Source: UBA8079 sp965205535
GTDB taxonomy: Bacteria > Pseudomonadota > Alphaproteobacteria > UBA6615
NCBI GenBank assembly: GCA_965205535.1
Contig: CBDBHH010000005.1
Coordinates: 1,736,001 to 1,800,000, forward strand
Length of the DNA stretch: 64,000 nucleotides
Direction of reading: 5' to 3'
Shown: piece by piece, positions 51,473-60,494 of the stretch
Position numbering within the stretch: the stretch's first letter is position 1
Layout of the letters: each line of letters starts with the position of its first letter
Position numbers and translations under genes: made by a program
The notes under the pieces: model-generated
Database searches by the model: none
The model's input: only the letters and a program-made list of their open reading frames with translations
What the model was told of the DNA's origin: nothing

Positions 51473-52419
51473 TATTCCCCTGCCTTTGGGCGATACATAA
51501 GACGCTTTCCCTCAATGCGCAGAATGCCCTTTTTCGTACGCTCTCCATCGGTTTCTTTACGCGTGTTGTATTTGAAATCAAGTTCGGCGGGGTAAAGATG
51601 GAGATGCTGCCTGCTCACTTGGTGGTGCGTTCCGTCAAGACTCCGCTTGCTATTACCAAAGAACCCTTCGACGGTATTGGTGCTGACTGTGCGATCAGTA
51701 CGGTAGTCGTAGTAGGCATACTCTTCGGCGGAATGGTTGACCCTTGAATGCGAGGCAAACCGCTTGCCAGCCTTATTGTAGAGCGGTGACTCGTCAGTGT
51801 TCAGATGAGCATCTTCGCTGACATGTTTGCGAAGGAGGGTGTCGATGGTTTTGCCGGTAACACGTTCGGCGACTGTCGATCTGACTTCGCCATCCCGTTG
51901 AACAAGAGAAACGATTGCAGTCTTGTTGCCTTTGTAACCGCGACCCTTCCCCTTGGCACGACCGCCAACATAAGTTTCGTCAGCTTCGACATCGCCCGTA
52001 AGTTGTCCGCCCGAGTCGATATCTTTGAGCGCAAACCGGATGCGGTGACAAAGAAAATGAGCGGTCCTGTAAGAACCAAGTTCAAGCTGACGTTGAAGTT
52101 GCGCCGCAGAAATCTGCGTTTTGCTGGCACACATCATATAGAACGCGATCAGCCACTTGTTCAGCGGAATTTTCGACGCTTCCATGACTGTGCCGACCGT
52201 AACCGTGAACGTGTCGCTGCACTCACCACACTTGTAGAGGCCGGGACGAGTGCCGGTTTTTGTGTTGGCCGTGCGCGCGTAAATCTTATCTTTGCTGCCG
52301 CAATGAGGACAAACCCGGCCATTAGGCCAACGGGTTTTCTCAAAGTATTCACGAGCCGCTTGCTCGGTCGAGTAGCGGCGCATGATCTCTACCAGGGTAA
52401 GGTCTTTTTCACTGGACAT
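51472..52419 (-). CDS. IS1595-family transposase, element 2
   Basis: A 315-residue transposase only distantly similar to that of element 1. It has a zinc ribbon (CPHCGSKDKIYARTANTKTG, later CGEC), a helical DNA-binding part (ISAAQLQRQLELGSYRTAHF), and the core VEADETYVGGRAKGKGRGYK, AHLNTDESPLYNKAG and STNTVEGFFGNSKRSLDGTH. The stop is shared with the start of the restriction-modification gene (TAATG), a coupling that makes cargo translation depend on transposase translation. Confidence 0.92.
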   Translation of the reverse strand: MSSEKDLTLVEIMRRYSTEQAAREYFEKTRWPNGRVCPHCGSKDKIYARTANTKTGTRPGLYKCGECSDTFTVTVGTVMEASKIPLNKWLIAFYMMCASKTQISAAQLQRQLELGSYRTAHFLCHRIRFALKDIDSGGQLTGDVEADETYVGGRAKGKGRGYKGNKTAIVSLVQRDGEVRSTVAERVTGKTIDTLLRKHVSEDAHLNTDESPLYNKAGKRFASHSRVNHSAEEYAYYDYRTDRTVSTNTVEGFFGNSKRSLDGTHHQVSRQHLHLYPAELDFKYNTRKETDGERTKKGILRIEGKRLMYRPKAGE

Positions 52420-52424
52420 GCCCC

Positions 52425-52453
52425 AATCTAACGAAAACGAGTGGTGTCGTCAA
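52425..52453 (-). promoter_or_regulatory. Promoter of element 2 transposase in the terminal repeat
   Basis: On the minus strand TTGACG (52453-52448) lies inside the inverted repeat, followed after 17 bases by TAGATT (52430-52425). The start codon at 52419 is so close that the message would be nearly leaderless. The same -35 sequence and spacing occur in element 1. Confidence 0.4.
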
Positions 52454-52781
52454 GTGCATAATCGCCAAAATATTTACCACGAATACTTGTGTTGGTTGCG
52501 ATTTCCGGGACCGGAAACACGTTGCCTACGAACTCAATCATTGTCGTGAGACGTTGTTTGCCATCGACAACGCCATACTTGGAAACACCTTCGGAAGAAG
52601 TGTCTCTGAATAGAAAGATCGCCGGACACGGGTAGTTGTTCAGGACAGTATCAATAAAGTAGTCCTTGTAATTCTGGCTCCAGACGCTTCTGCGCTGATA
52701 CGGAGGATCCAGTTCCAACAGGCTTCTGGTGTGCAAATCCCAGAACCATCCGAAGTTTTCAAAGTTCGACTCTCTGTGCAT
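52428..52781 (-). pseudogene. N-terminal fragment of the disrupted DUF262 (GmrSD/ParB-like) gene
   Basis: The first piece of the split gene. Residues 1-105 are ancestral: LELDPPYQRRSVWSQNYKDY and YGVVDGKQRLTTMIEFV match the DUF262 N-terminal nuclease/NTPase-type fold (PxYQR and DGxQR motifs seen in GmrS, BrxU and SspE). After GKYF the frame enters element 2 and ends at a TAG. Joined to the other two fragments it gives a protein of about 366 residues with no C-terminal HNH (DUF1524) domain. The promoter region lies between this start and the uvrB stop. Confidence 0.85.
52467..52474. repeat. Right target-site duplication of element 2
   Basis: AAAATATT, partner of AAAGTATT at 48548-48555. Confidence 0.8.
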
Positions 52782-52841
52782 CTTCGCGCGAACTCTCTCT
52801 ATCAGAAATAGAATTTAACGTAGTATTTTCGCCTAATAGGC

Positions 52842-55094
<2,253 letters not shown>

Positions 55095-55160
55095 GGCTCC
55101 TATATAGGGCGCGCAGGTGCGCGATGGCCAGTCCGGGTGCAGTTAATCCCGGTGGAGAAG

Positions 55161-55174
55161 TTGATTCAGATCAA
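55161..55174 (+). promoter_or_regulatory. FNR/FixK-type binding site
   Basis: TTGAT-TCAG-ATCAA is a perfect match to the FNR/Anr/FixK consensus TTGAT-N4-ATCAA. It lies about 62 bases before the ATG of the 44-residue gene, a good place for an activator site near -41.5. On the other side uvrB starts only some 65 bases away. Confidence 0.7.
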
Positions 55175-55229
55175 TGAAGGGGCACGGGTACGCGGGCAGA
55201 TTGTTGGAAATTCAACAAGGAGCTTCGCC

Positions 55230-55364
55230 ATGCCTTTCGAAAACATCATCGTCCTGGGAATCGTCACTGCCGGCATGCTCGCGTTCGGCGTCGTGGCAGG
55301 TTGGCTTACCTGGGAAAGCGGCAAGCAGCGCAAGATCGAACGACATCAGGCTGCCGCCGAATAG
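55230..55364 (+). CDS. Small single-helix membrane protein, probably oxygen-regulated
   Basis: A 44-residue protein preceded by a strong AAGGAG (55217-55222). Residues 6-27 form one membrane helix (IIVLGIVTAGMLAFGVVAGW), followed by a basic soluble tail. Small proteins beginning MxFEN plus a helix are common in Alphaproteobacteria behind FNR/FixK sites. With the perfect FNR-type box upstream, a role in micro-oxic respiration or membrane adaptation is suggested, but no biochemical function is known. Confidence 0.8.
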   Translation: MPFENIIVLGIVTAGMLAFGVVAGWLTWESGKQRKIERHQAAAE

Positions 55365-55399
55365 TCCTATTACCCTGGCGCCAGCAGGGGGAAAGGCGC

Positions 55400-55420
55400 G
55401 GCGCGGGCATGTCCCGCGCC
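55400..55420 (+). terminator. GC-rich hairpin after the 44-residue gene
   Basis: GGCGCGGG-CATGT-CCCGCGCC, a perfect eight-base stem about 35 bases after the stop, but with no T tract. It may slow or protect the transcript; a true intrinsic terminator is doubtful. Confidence 0.35.
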
Positions 55421-55549
55421 GAACTGTATCCGGGGAAGAGTTTCACACAGATGTTTGGGACAGACCGGCTTGCGCAGAATCCGGACGGGGATTAGGTTCT
55501 GCGCCCGCAGACCAGATCTTCGAAGCAACCCCGAACCGGACAAAATCCG

Positions 55550-56752
55550 ATGGCTCTCCTTGCCGAACGTTTGAGCAGTATCAAACCCTCGCCGACGATC
55601 GCGATCAACACCCTGTCCCAGGAGCTCAAGGCCCAGGGGCGCGACGTGATTGGCCTCGCGGCGGGTGAACCCGATTTCGATACACCCCAGAACATCAAGG
55701 ACGCCGCCGCGCGCGCCATGGCCGAAGGCAAGACCAAATATGTCGCGCCGGCGGGTATTCCAGAGCTGCGCGAGGCCATCTGCGACAAGCTCAAGGCAGA
55801 CAATGAGCTCGACTATGAGCCGGGCCAGATTCATGTCGGCTGCGGCGGCAAGCAGACCATCTACAACGCCCTGTTCGCGACCCTGAATCCGGGCGACGAG
55901 GTGATCGTGGCGGCACCCTACTGGGTGTCCTACGCAGACATCTCCCTGCTCTGCGAGGGTGTGCCGGTGGTGGTCAACACCACCCAGGAAACCGGCTTCA
56001 AGATCACGCCCGAGGCGCTCGAGGCGGCGATCACGCCGAAGACCAAGTGGCTGATGATGAACTCGCCCTGCAACCCGTCGGGCGCGGCCTACACGGCCGC
56101 CGAGCTCAAGGCGCTGGGCGAGGTGCTGTTGCGCCATCCCCATGTCTGGATCATGCCCGACGATATGTACGAGAAGATCGTCTATGACGATTTTGAATTC
56201 ACGACCATCGCCCAGGTGGTGCCGGAGTTGTATGACCGCACCCTGACCCTGAACGGCCTGTCCAAGGCCTATTGCATGACCGGCTGGCGGGTCGGCTATG
56301 CCGCGGGTCCGGTGGAGCTGATCAAGGCGATGAACATGATCGCTTCCCAGTCGACCACCTCGACCTCGACGATTTCCCAATGGGCAGCGGTCGAGGCGCT
56401 GCGCGGCCCGCAGGACTTCATCGCCGAGCACAACAATGTGTTCAAGGAACGCCGCGATCTGGTCGTATCGATGCTGAACCAGGCCAACGGGATCGAATGC
56501 GCCACGCCCGAAGGCGCGTTCTACGTCTATCCGTCGGCGGCGGGCATGCTCGGCAAGAAGACGCCGGACGGCGAGATGCTGAACAGCGACGAAGACGTGG
56601 CCAAGTATCTGCTCGGATCCGAAGGGGTCGCGGTGGTGCATGGCGAGGCGTTCGGCCTGTCGCCCCATTTCCGGATCTCTTACGCCACGGCGACGGAAAA
56701 GCTGGAAGACGCCTGCACGCGCATCCAGCGGGCCTGCGGCGCGCTCAGCTAA
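55550..56752 (+). CDS. Aspartate aminotransferase-type PLP enzyme (class I)
   Basis: A 400-residue fold-type I aminotransferase of the Ib aspartate group. It shows AAGEPDFDTPQNIKDAA, GKTKYVAPAGIPELREAI, MMNSPCNPSGAAYT, the PLP lysine in LNGLSKAYCMTGWRVGY, and the substrate arginine near the C-terminus in PHFRISYA. It interconverts aspartate and oxaloacetate; related members also use prephenate. It is probably transcribed alone; a gap of about 185 bases precedes it. Confidence 0.93.
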   Translation: MALLAERLSSIKPSPTIAINTLSQELKAQGRDVIGLAAGEPDFDTPQNIKDAAARAMAEGKTKYVAPAGIPELREAICDKLKADNELDYEPGQIHVGCGGKQTIYNALFATLNPGDEVIVAAPYWVSYADISLLCEGVPVVVNTTQETGFKITPEALEAAITPKTKWLMMNSPCNPSGAAYTAAELKALGEVLLRHPHVWIMPDDMYEKIVYDDFEFTTIAQVVPELYDRTLTLNGLSKAYCMTGWRVGYAAGPVELIKAMNMIASQSTTSTSTISQWAAVEALRGPQDFIAEHNNVFKERRDLVVSMLNQANGIECATPEGAFYVYPSAAGMLGKKTPDGEMLNSDEDVAKYLLGSEGVAVVHGEAFGLSPHFRISYATATEKLEDACTRIQRACGALS

Positions 56753-56838
56753 AAACCTTAAACACGCCGCGTTGTGTTGGCGTGAACGGGGAATCGCACT
56801 AGCCTCCGTGTGCCTGCGCCTGACGCGGCAAGCTGTTC

Positions 56839-58065
56839 GTGACAAAGTGGGGAATTTTGTCGGTTCGCGCACGGTCCCTCGGGATCATTGCCTTTTGCAC
56901 CATCGCCACCATGGCGTTGTGGTTCTCGGCCTCGGCCGTGGTGCCGGCCTTGCGGGAAAGCGTCGGGTTGCCGCCACTGATCGCGTCCCTGTTTACAAGT
57001 TCGGTGCAGGCCGGATTCGTGGTCGGCACAATTGTCAGCGCGCTTTTCAATCTGGCTGACCGTTTCGATCCGCGTCGGTTTTTCATGGCGTCGGCCCTGA
57101 CGGCGGCGGGTGCGAACGCGCTTATCCTCGCCTTCGAGCCGGCCTCGTTCGCCGTGATCGGGCTTCGCTTCGTGACCGGTATCTGCATGGCCGGGATTTA
57201 TCCCGTGGGACTGAAACTCGCCGCCAGCTGGGCGCGGGGCAATATGGGCCTGATGCTCGGCGGGCTTGTCGGCGGGCTCACCCTCGGTTCTGCCGCGCCT
57301 CATCTGTTCAATGCGCTGGGCGGCATCGATTGGGTGTTCACCATCGCCGCCACATCGATCTCGGCCGCGGCCGCAGGGGTAGCGATCCTTTGGGTGGAGG
57401 AGGGACCGAACACGGCCAAGCGTCCGCCCTTTCGGCTGGACGCCGCCTTCCGCGCCTGGACCGACCGCGGTCTCCGACTGGCCAATATCGGCTATCTCGG
57501 TCACATGTGGGAGCTCTATGCGATGTGGGCGTGGATCGGGGTGTTCCTCGATGCCAGCTTCCGGTTGACCCTTGGCGGCGATGCCAACACCGCGGCGCTC
57601 GCCGCCCTGGTGACCTTCGTGGTGATGGGGGCCGGGGCGCTTGGCTGCATCGGCGGCGGGGTTCTGTCAGACCGGTTCGGGCGAACCACCGTGACCATCT
57701 GGGCGATGGCCGTCAGCGGTGTCTGTTCGCTCGCGGTCGGCTTCCTGTTCGGGGGTGCGGTCTGGCCGCTGGTGGCGCTGTGCATCGTGTGGGGGGTGAC
57801 GGTGGTGGCGGACTCGCCGCAATTTTCCGCGAGTACCGCCGAGCTGTCCGAACCAGCCTATGTGGGCACGATGCTGACCGTCCAGACCAGCATGGGCTTC
57901 CTGTTGACCCTGATCACCATCCACCTGGTGCCGCTGATGGTCGATCTGGTCGGCTGGCGATTCGCCTTCGTGATCCTGGCGCCGGGGCCGTTCATCGGGA
58001 TCATCGCCATGTGGCGCCTGCGCCAAAGCCCCGATGCCGCCCGGATGGCGGGCGGGCGGGGGTGA
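56839..58065 (+). CDS. Major facilitator superfamily transporter
   Basis: A 408-residue protein with about twelve hydrophobic helices and the MFS layout: N-terminal helix LGIIAFCTIATMALWFSASA, a loop-2/3 motif remnant near RFDPRRFFMASALT, and GGGVLSDRFGRTTVTIWAMA in the second half. The start is a GTG. The substrate cannot be predicted; the overall type resembles cyanate/nitrate-family carriers of Alphaproteobacteria. Confidence 0.85.
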   Translation: MTKWGILSVRARSLGIIAFCTIATMALWFSASAVVPALRESVGLPPLIASLFTSSVQAGFVVGTIVSALFNLADRFDPRRFFMASALTAAGANALILAFEPASFAVIGLRFVTGICMAGIYPVGLKLAASWARGNMGLMLGGLVGGLTLGSAAPHLFNALGGIDWVFTIAATSISAAAAGVAILWVEEGPNTAKRPPFRLDAAFRAWTDRGLRLANIGYLGHMWELYAMWAWIGVFLDASFRLTLGGDANTAALAALVTFVVMGAGALGCIGGGVLSDRFGRTTVTIWAMAVSGVCSLAVGFLFGGAVWPLVALCIVWGVTVVADSPQFSASTAELSEPAYVGTMLTVQTSMGFLLTLITIHLVPLMVDLVGWRFAFVILAPGPFIGIIAMWRLRQSPDAARMAGGRG

Positions 58066-58117
58066 TTTGGGTAAAAATCTGCGCCAACCCATTGTAATCT
58101 GAGGTTTCCGGTCTATA

Positions 58118-58134
58118 TTTAGAATTGTTCTAAA
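58118..58134. promoter_or_regulatory. Irr-type iron control element upstream of dps
   Basis: TTTAGAATTGTTCTAAA is a perfect seven-base inverted repeat with a three-base spacer, matching the ICE box bound by Irr, the haem-responsive Fur-family regulator of Alphaproteobacteria. It lies 34 bases before the dps start. Regulation of an iron-storage gene by Irr would be expected. Confidence 0.7.
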
Positions 58135-58167
58135 CAAAGACCGAAGCACGAGACAGAGGAGCAGGTC

Positions 58168-58656
58168 ATGTCAGAGAATCCCGGCCAGATTGGCGTCAAT
58201 ATCGGCATCCCCGAGGACCAGCGTCGCGACATCGCCGACGGACTGTCCCGCCTGTTGGCAGACACCTACACGCTGTATCTCAAGACCCATAATTTCCACT
58301 GGAACGTCACCGGCCCGATGTTCAACACGCTGCACACCATGTTCGAGGCGCAGTACAACGAGCTGGCCCTGGCGGTGGACGAGATCGCCGAGCGTATCCG
58401 TGCGCTGGGATTCCCGGCGCCGGGCAGCTACGCAGCGTTCTCGGAACTGTCGTCGATCCCCGAGGCCGAGGGCGTGCCCGGGGCGTCGGACATGATCAAG
58501 CAGCTCGCAGAGGGCCAGGAAACGGTCGCCCGCACCGCGCGTGAGGTTTTCAGCGGGGCGGACGAGGCGAATGACCAGCCGACGGCCGATTTGTTGACCC
58601 AGCGCATGAACCTGCACGAAAAGAACGCCTGGATGCTGCGCAGCTTCCTCGCCTAA
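58168..58656 (+). CDS. dps: Dps-family ferritin-like DNA-protection protein
   Basis: A 162-residue Dps. Twelve-subunit shells oxidise Fe(II) with H2O2 and store Fe(III). The intersubunit ferroxidase ligands are in KTHNFHWNVTGPMFNTLHTM (His, His) and YNELALAVDEIAERIRALG (Asp, Glu). The start follows GAGGAG. An Irr-type box lies upstream and a terminator downstream, so it is a single-gene, iron-responsive unit. Confidence 0.94.
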   Translation: MSENPGQIGVNIGIPEDQRRDIADGLSRLLADTYTLYLKTHNFHWNVTGPMFNTLHTMFEAQYNELALAVDEIAERIRALGFPAPGSYAAFSELSSIPEAEGVPGASDMIKQLAEGQETVARTAREVFSGADEANDQPTADLLTQRMNLHEKNAWMLRSFLA

Positions 58657-58681
58657 CTGTTCTTACCAGCGCGAAAAACAG

Positions 58682-58712
58682 GCCGGGTACCTGTGGGTGC
58701 CCGGCTTTTTTT
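58682..58712 (+). terminator. Rho-independent terminator of dps
   Basis: A ten-base-pair stem (58682-58691 with 58696-58705, one G-U pair), loop TGTG, then seven T residues. Confidence 0.92.
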
Positions 58713-58738
58713 GTCCGCAGATCCGTTTCGGCTTGATA

Positions 58739-58780
58739 TTTCGTTACTGTCACGTTATATATATTGTGACAGTAACGAAA
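58739..58780. promoter_or_regulatory. Perfect 15-bp inverted repeat around a promoter-like TATATAT
   Basis: TTTCGTTACTGTCAC at 58739-58753 and its exact reverse complement at 58766-58780 flank a 12-base spacer GTTATATATATT. The right arm ends just before the AAGGAG of the next gene. The geometry suits an operator for a dimeric or tetrameric repressor overlapping the -10 region, possibly the downstream protein itself. Confidence 0.7.
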
Positions 58781-58792
58781 AGGAGTCATATC

Positions 58793-59218
58793 ATGACCCA
58801 GGAAACCAACAAGCAAGAGACCGAACCCATGGGGCGTCCCCCAATCAATGAAGCACCGATGACAGGGGCCGAACGCCAGCGTCGCCGGCGACATCGGCTG
58901 CGCAGTGAGCCCTGGAACGATCCGCGGTCGCTCGCCTGGGCCGTCGTGGCCGCGGTGCGAGACCTGCAAACCGACGAGGCGTCGCCCCTCTTAGATGAGA
59001 CCGTGGCGGCGATCATTGCGCACGCAACCACCACGCTCTCGGCAGAAGCCGAAAGTGACGATGCGGCAGATGCCGCGAGCGCGGCACTGACGCGGTTTCT
59101 CGATCCTGACCAGCCTTTGCCAGAACGCCGCCGCCGCGGCCGTCATGGTGGCCGGGGCCACAGGTCCGGTGGGCGTCACCGCCGCCGTGAGGGAAGTCAC
59201 ACGCCCGACAACGACTGA
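58793..59218 (+). CDS. Small basic protein of unknown function
   Basis: A 141-residue protein; the ATG at 58793 follows AAGGAG. Near the N-terminus GRPPINEAPMTGAERQRRRR is a basic segment like those in phage or plasmid DNA-binding proteins. The middle is helical, and the C-terminus is an unusual Arg/Gly/His-rich tail (RRRRGRHGGRGHRSGGRHRR) that could bind nucleic acid. It stands behind a perfect inverted repeat, so autoregulation is plausible. No known domain was recognised. Confidence 0.72.
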   Translation: MTQETNKQETEPMGRPPINEAPMTGAERQRRRRHRLRSEPWNDPRSLAWAVVAAVRDLQTDEASPLLDETVAAIIAHATTTLSAEAESDDAADAASAALTRFLDPDQPLPERRRRGRHGGRGHRSGGRHRRREGSHTPDND

Positions 59219-59298
59219 TCGTGCGGCGCAGCGTTGCACCAGCGGTTCTGGCGCCTATATTGAACGGCACCAACCGAGCATCCGAACGGGAGACGAAC

Positions 59299-59601
59299 AT
59301 GGCCGACCTCGATACCCAGACCCAGACCGAGCTGGAAGCAGCCGCCTTCCGCACCCTGGTGCAGCATCTGCGCGATCATCCGGAAGTCCAGAATATCGAT
59401 CTGATGAACCTGGCCGACTTCTGCCGGAATTGCCTGTCCAAATGGTACAAGGCGGCGGCCGACGAGAAGGGGGTCGAACTCGACTATGATGCCGCCCGCG
59501 AGCTCGTCTACGGCATGCCTTATGCCGAGTGGAAGGACAGACACCAGACCGAGGCGACACCCGAGCAGCTCGCCAGGATGAAGGAAAAGGCCGGGCACTG
59601 A
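59299..59601 (+). CDS. DUF1244 domain-containing protein
   Basis: A 100-residue protein with the DUF1244 core: TLVQHLRDHPEVQNIDLMNL, ADFCRNCLSKWYKAA and YGMPYAEWKDRHQ. The family is small, helical and proteobacterial, and often carries the FCRNCL cysteines seen here; the function is unknown. The chosen ATG gives the usual length. The GNAT gene follows or overlaps. Confidence 0.9.
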   Translation: MADLDTQTQTELEAAAFRTLVQHLRDHPEVQNIDLMNLADFCRNCLSKWYKAAADEKGVELDYDAARELVYGMPYAEWKDRHQTEATPEQLARMKEKAGH

Positions 59602-60107
59602 CCCGCGCGACCGAGGATATCGCCGCCGTTATCATCGACGACGCGGCGCCCACCGACCCGGATGCCCTGTGGTGCCGGGACCGCTATTTCGACGAACTGA
59701 AGGCCCGCTTCGACGGCGGGTTTGACGCCGGCCCCGGCGGGGCGGGTGGCGCCGACGGGGATGCCGACATGGCCGCCCCGCTGGGTCGGTTTGTGATCGC
59801 CCGTATCGAAACGCGCCCGGTCGGGTGCGGCGGTCTGGTATTCCGCAGGCCCGATACGGGTCCCCACTTCGCCGAGATCAAGCGCATGTGGGTCGACGAC
59901 ACCCTGCGCGGCATGGGGGCCGGATACCGGATACTCGATGCGCTCGAGGCTGCCGCTCGCGACATGGGGGTCGACCGGGCGAGGCTCGATTCAAACCGGG
60001 CCCTGACCGAGGCCCATGCGCTCTACCGACGCTGTGGCTATGAAGATATCCCGCGCTACAACGACAACCTCTACGCCCATTTCTGGTTTGAAAAGCATCT
60101 CGGCTGA
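59529..60107 (+). CDS. GNAT-family N-acetyltransferase
   Basis: An acetyltransferase with the acetyl-CoA loop region KRMWVDDTLRGMGAGYRILD, LEAAARDMGVDRARLDSNRA and the terminal EAHALYRRCGYEDIPRYNDN. The GNAT fold starts near DIAAVIIDD (about 59610). No ATG, GTG or TTG lies there; the GTG at 59529 is inside the DUF1244 gene and may be too early, and a CTG at 59599 overlapping the DUF1244 stop is another option. Substrate unknown. Confidence 0.8.
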   Translation: MEGQTPDRGDTRAARQDEGKGRALTRATEDIAAVIIDDAAPTDPDALWCRDRYFDELKARFDGGFDAGPGGAGGADGDADMAAPLGRFVIARIETRPVGCGGLVFRRPDTGPHFAEIKRMWVDDTLRGMGAGYRILDALEAAARDMGVDRARLDSNRALTEAHALYRRCGYEDIPRYNDNLYAHFWFEKHLG

Positions 60108-60230
60108 TCGGTGCGGGAGGGGTTTTGCACAGGCCATGGACAAGGTCCCTTTGCCTTTCCACAGGCGATTGGGTTAAACGCCGTGGCGTCGCCGATACGC
60201 GCGGCGCCATTCGTTTTCGGAGAGAATTTG

Positions 60231-60473
60231 ATGTCGGACACCGGTGGAATTGCGGCCGATCGCCTGCGCAGCTTTATCGAGCGCGTCGAGCGGCTGGAGG
60301 AAGACCGCGCCAACCTGAACGCGGACATCCGCGAGGTCTTTTCGGAGGCCAAGTCGGCTGGTTTCGATGCTAAGACGATGCGCCAGATCGTGCGCCTGCG
60401 AAAGCTCGAGCCGGCCGAACGCCAGGAACAGGAGCATCTGCTCGAGGTCTACAGGAACGCCATCGGCTTCTAG
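60231..60473 (+). CDS. gapR: GapR-type nucleoid protein (formerly DUF2312)
   Basis: An 80-residue coiled-coil protein: ADRLRSFIERVERLEEDRAN, LNADIREVFSEAKSAGFDAK and IVRLRKLEPAERQEQEHLLE are the GapR signature. In Caulobacter GapR binds overtwisted, AT-rich DNA ahead of replication and transcription forks and stimulates topoisomerases. The start follows GGAGAG. Confidence 0.95.
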   Translation: MSDTGGIAADRLRSFIERVERLEEDRANLNADIREVFSEAKSAGFDAKTMRQIVRLRKLEPAERQEQEHLLEVYRNAIGF

Positions 60474-60494
60474 CCGCCGCGCGGCGCGCAGCGT

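Larger units (their letters stand above)
48556..52466 (-). mobile_element. IS1595-family transposon 2 carrying an R-M protein and RelE-like gene
   Basis: A 3911-base element. Each end begins GGCGATTATGCACTTGACG; the inverted repeat is perfect for 23 bases and partial for about ten more. Eight-base target duplications with one mismatch flank it. Three genes on the minus strand (transposase, restriction-modification protein, RelE-like) overlap stop-to-start. It splits the DUF262 gene after codon 105; removing it with one duplication restores GGT AAA TAC TTT AAA GAA in frame. Confidence 0.92.

Noticed and set aside
55095..55229. SOS (LexA) box upstream of uvrB
   Set aside because: No GTTC-N7-GTTC pattern found on either strand.
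55400..55420. Strong intrinsic terminator
   Set aside because: Good stem but no T tract; kept only as a weak hairpin.
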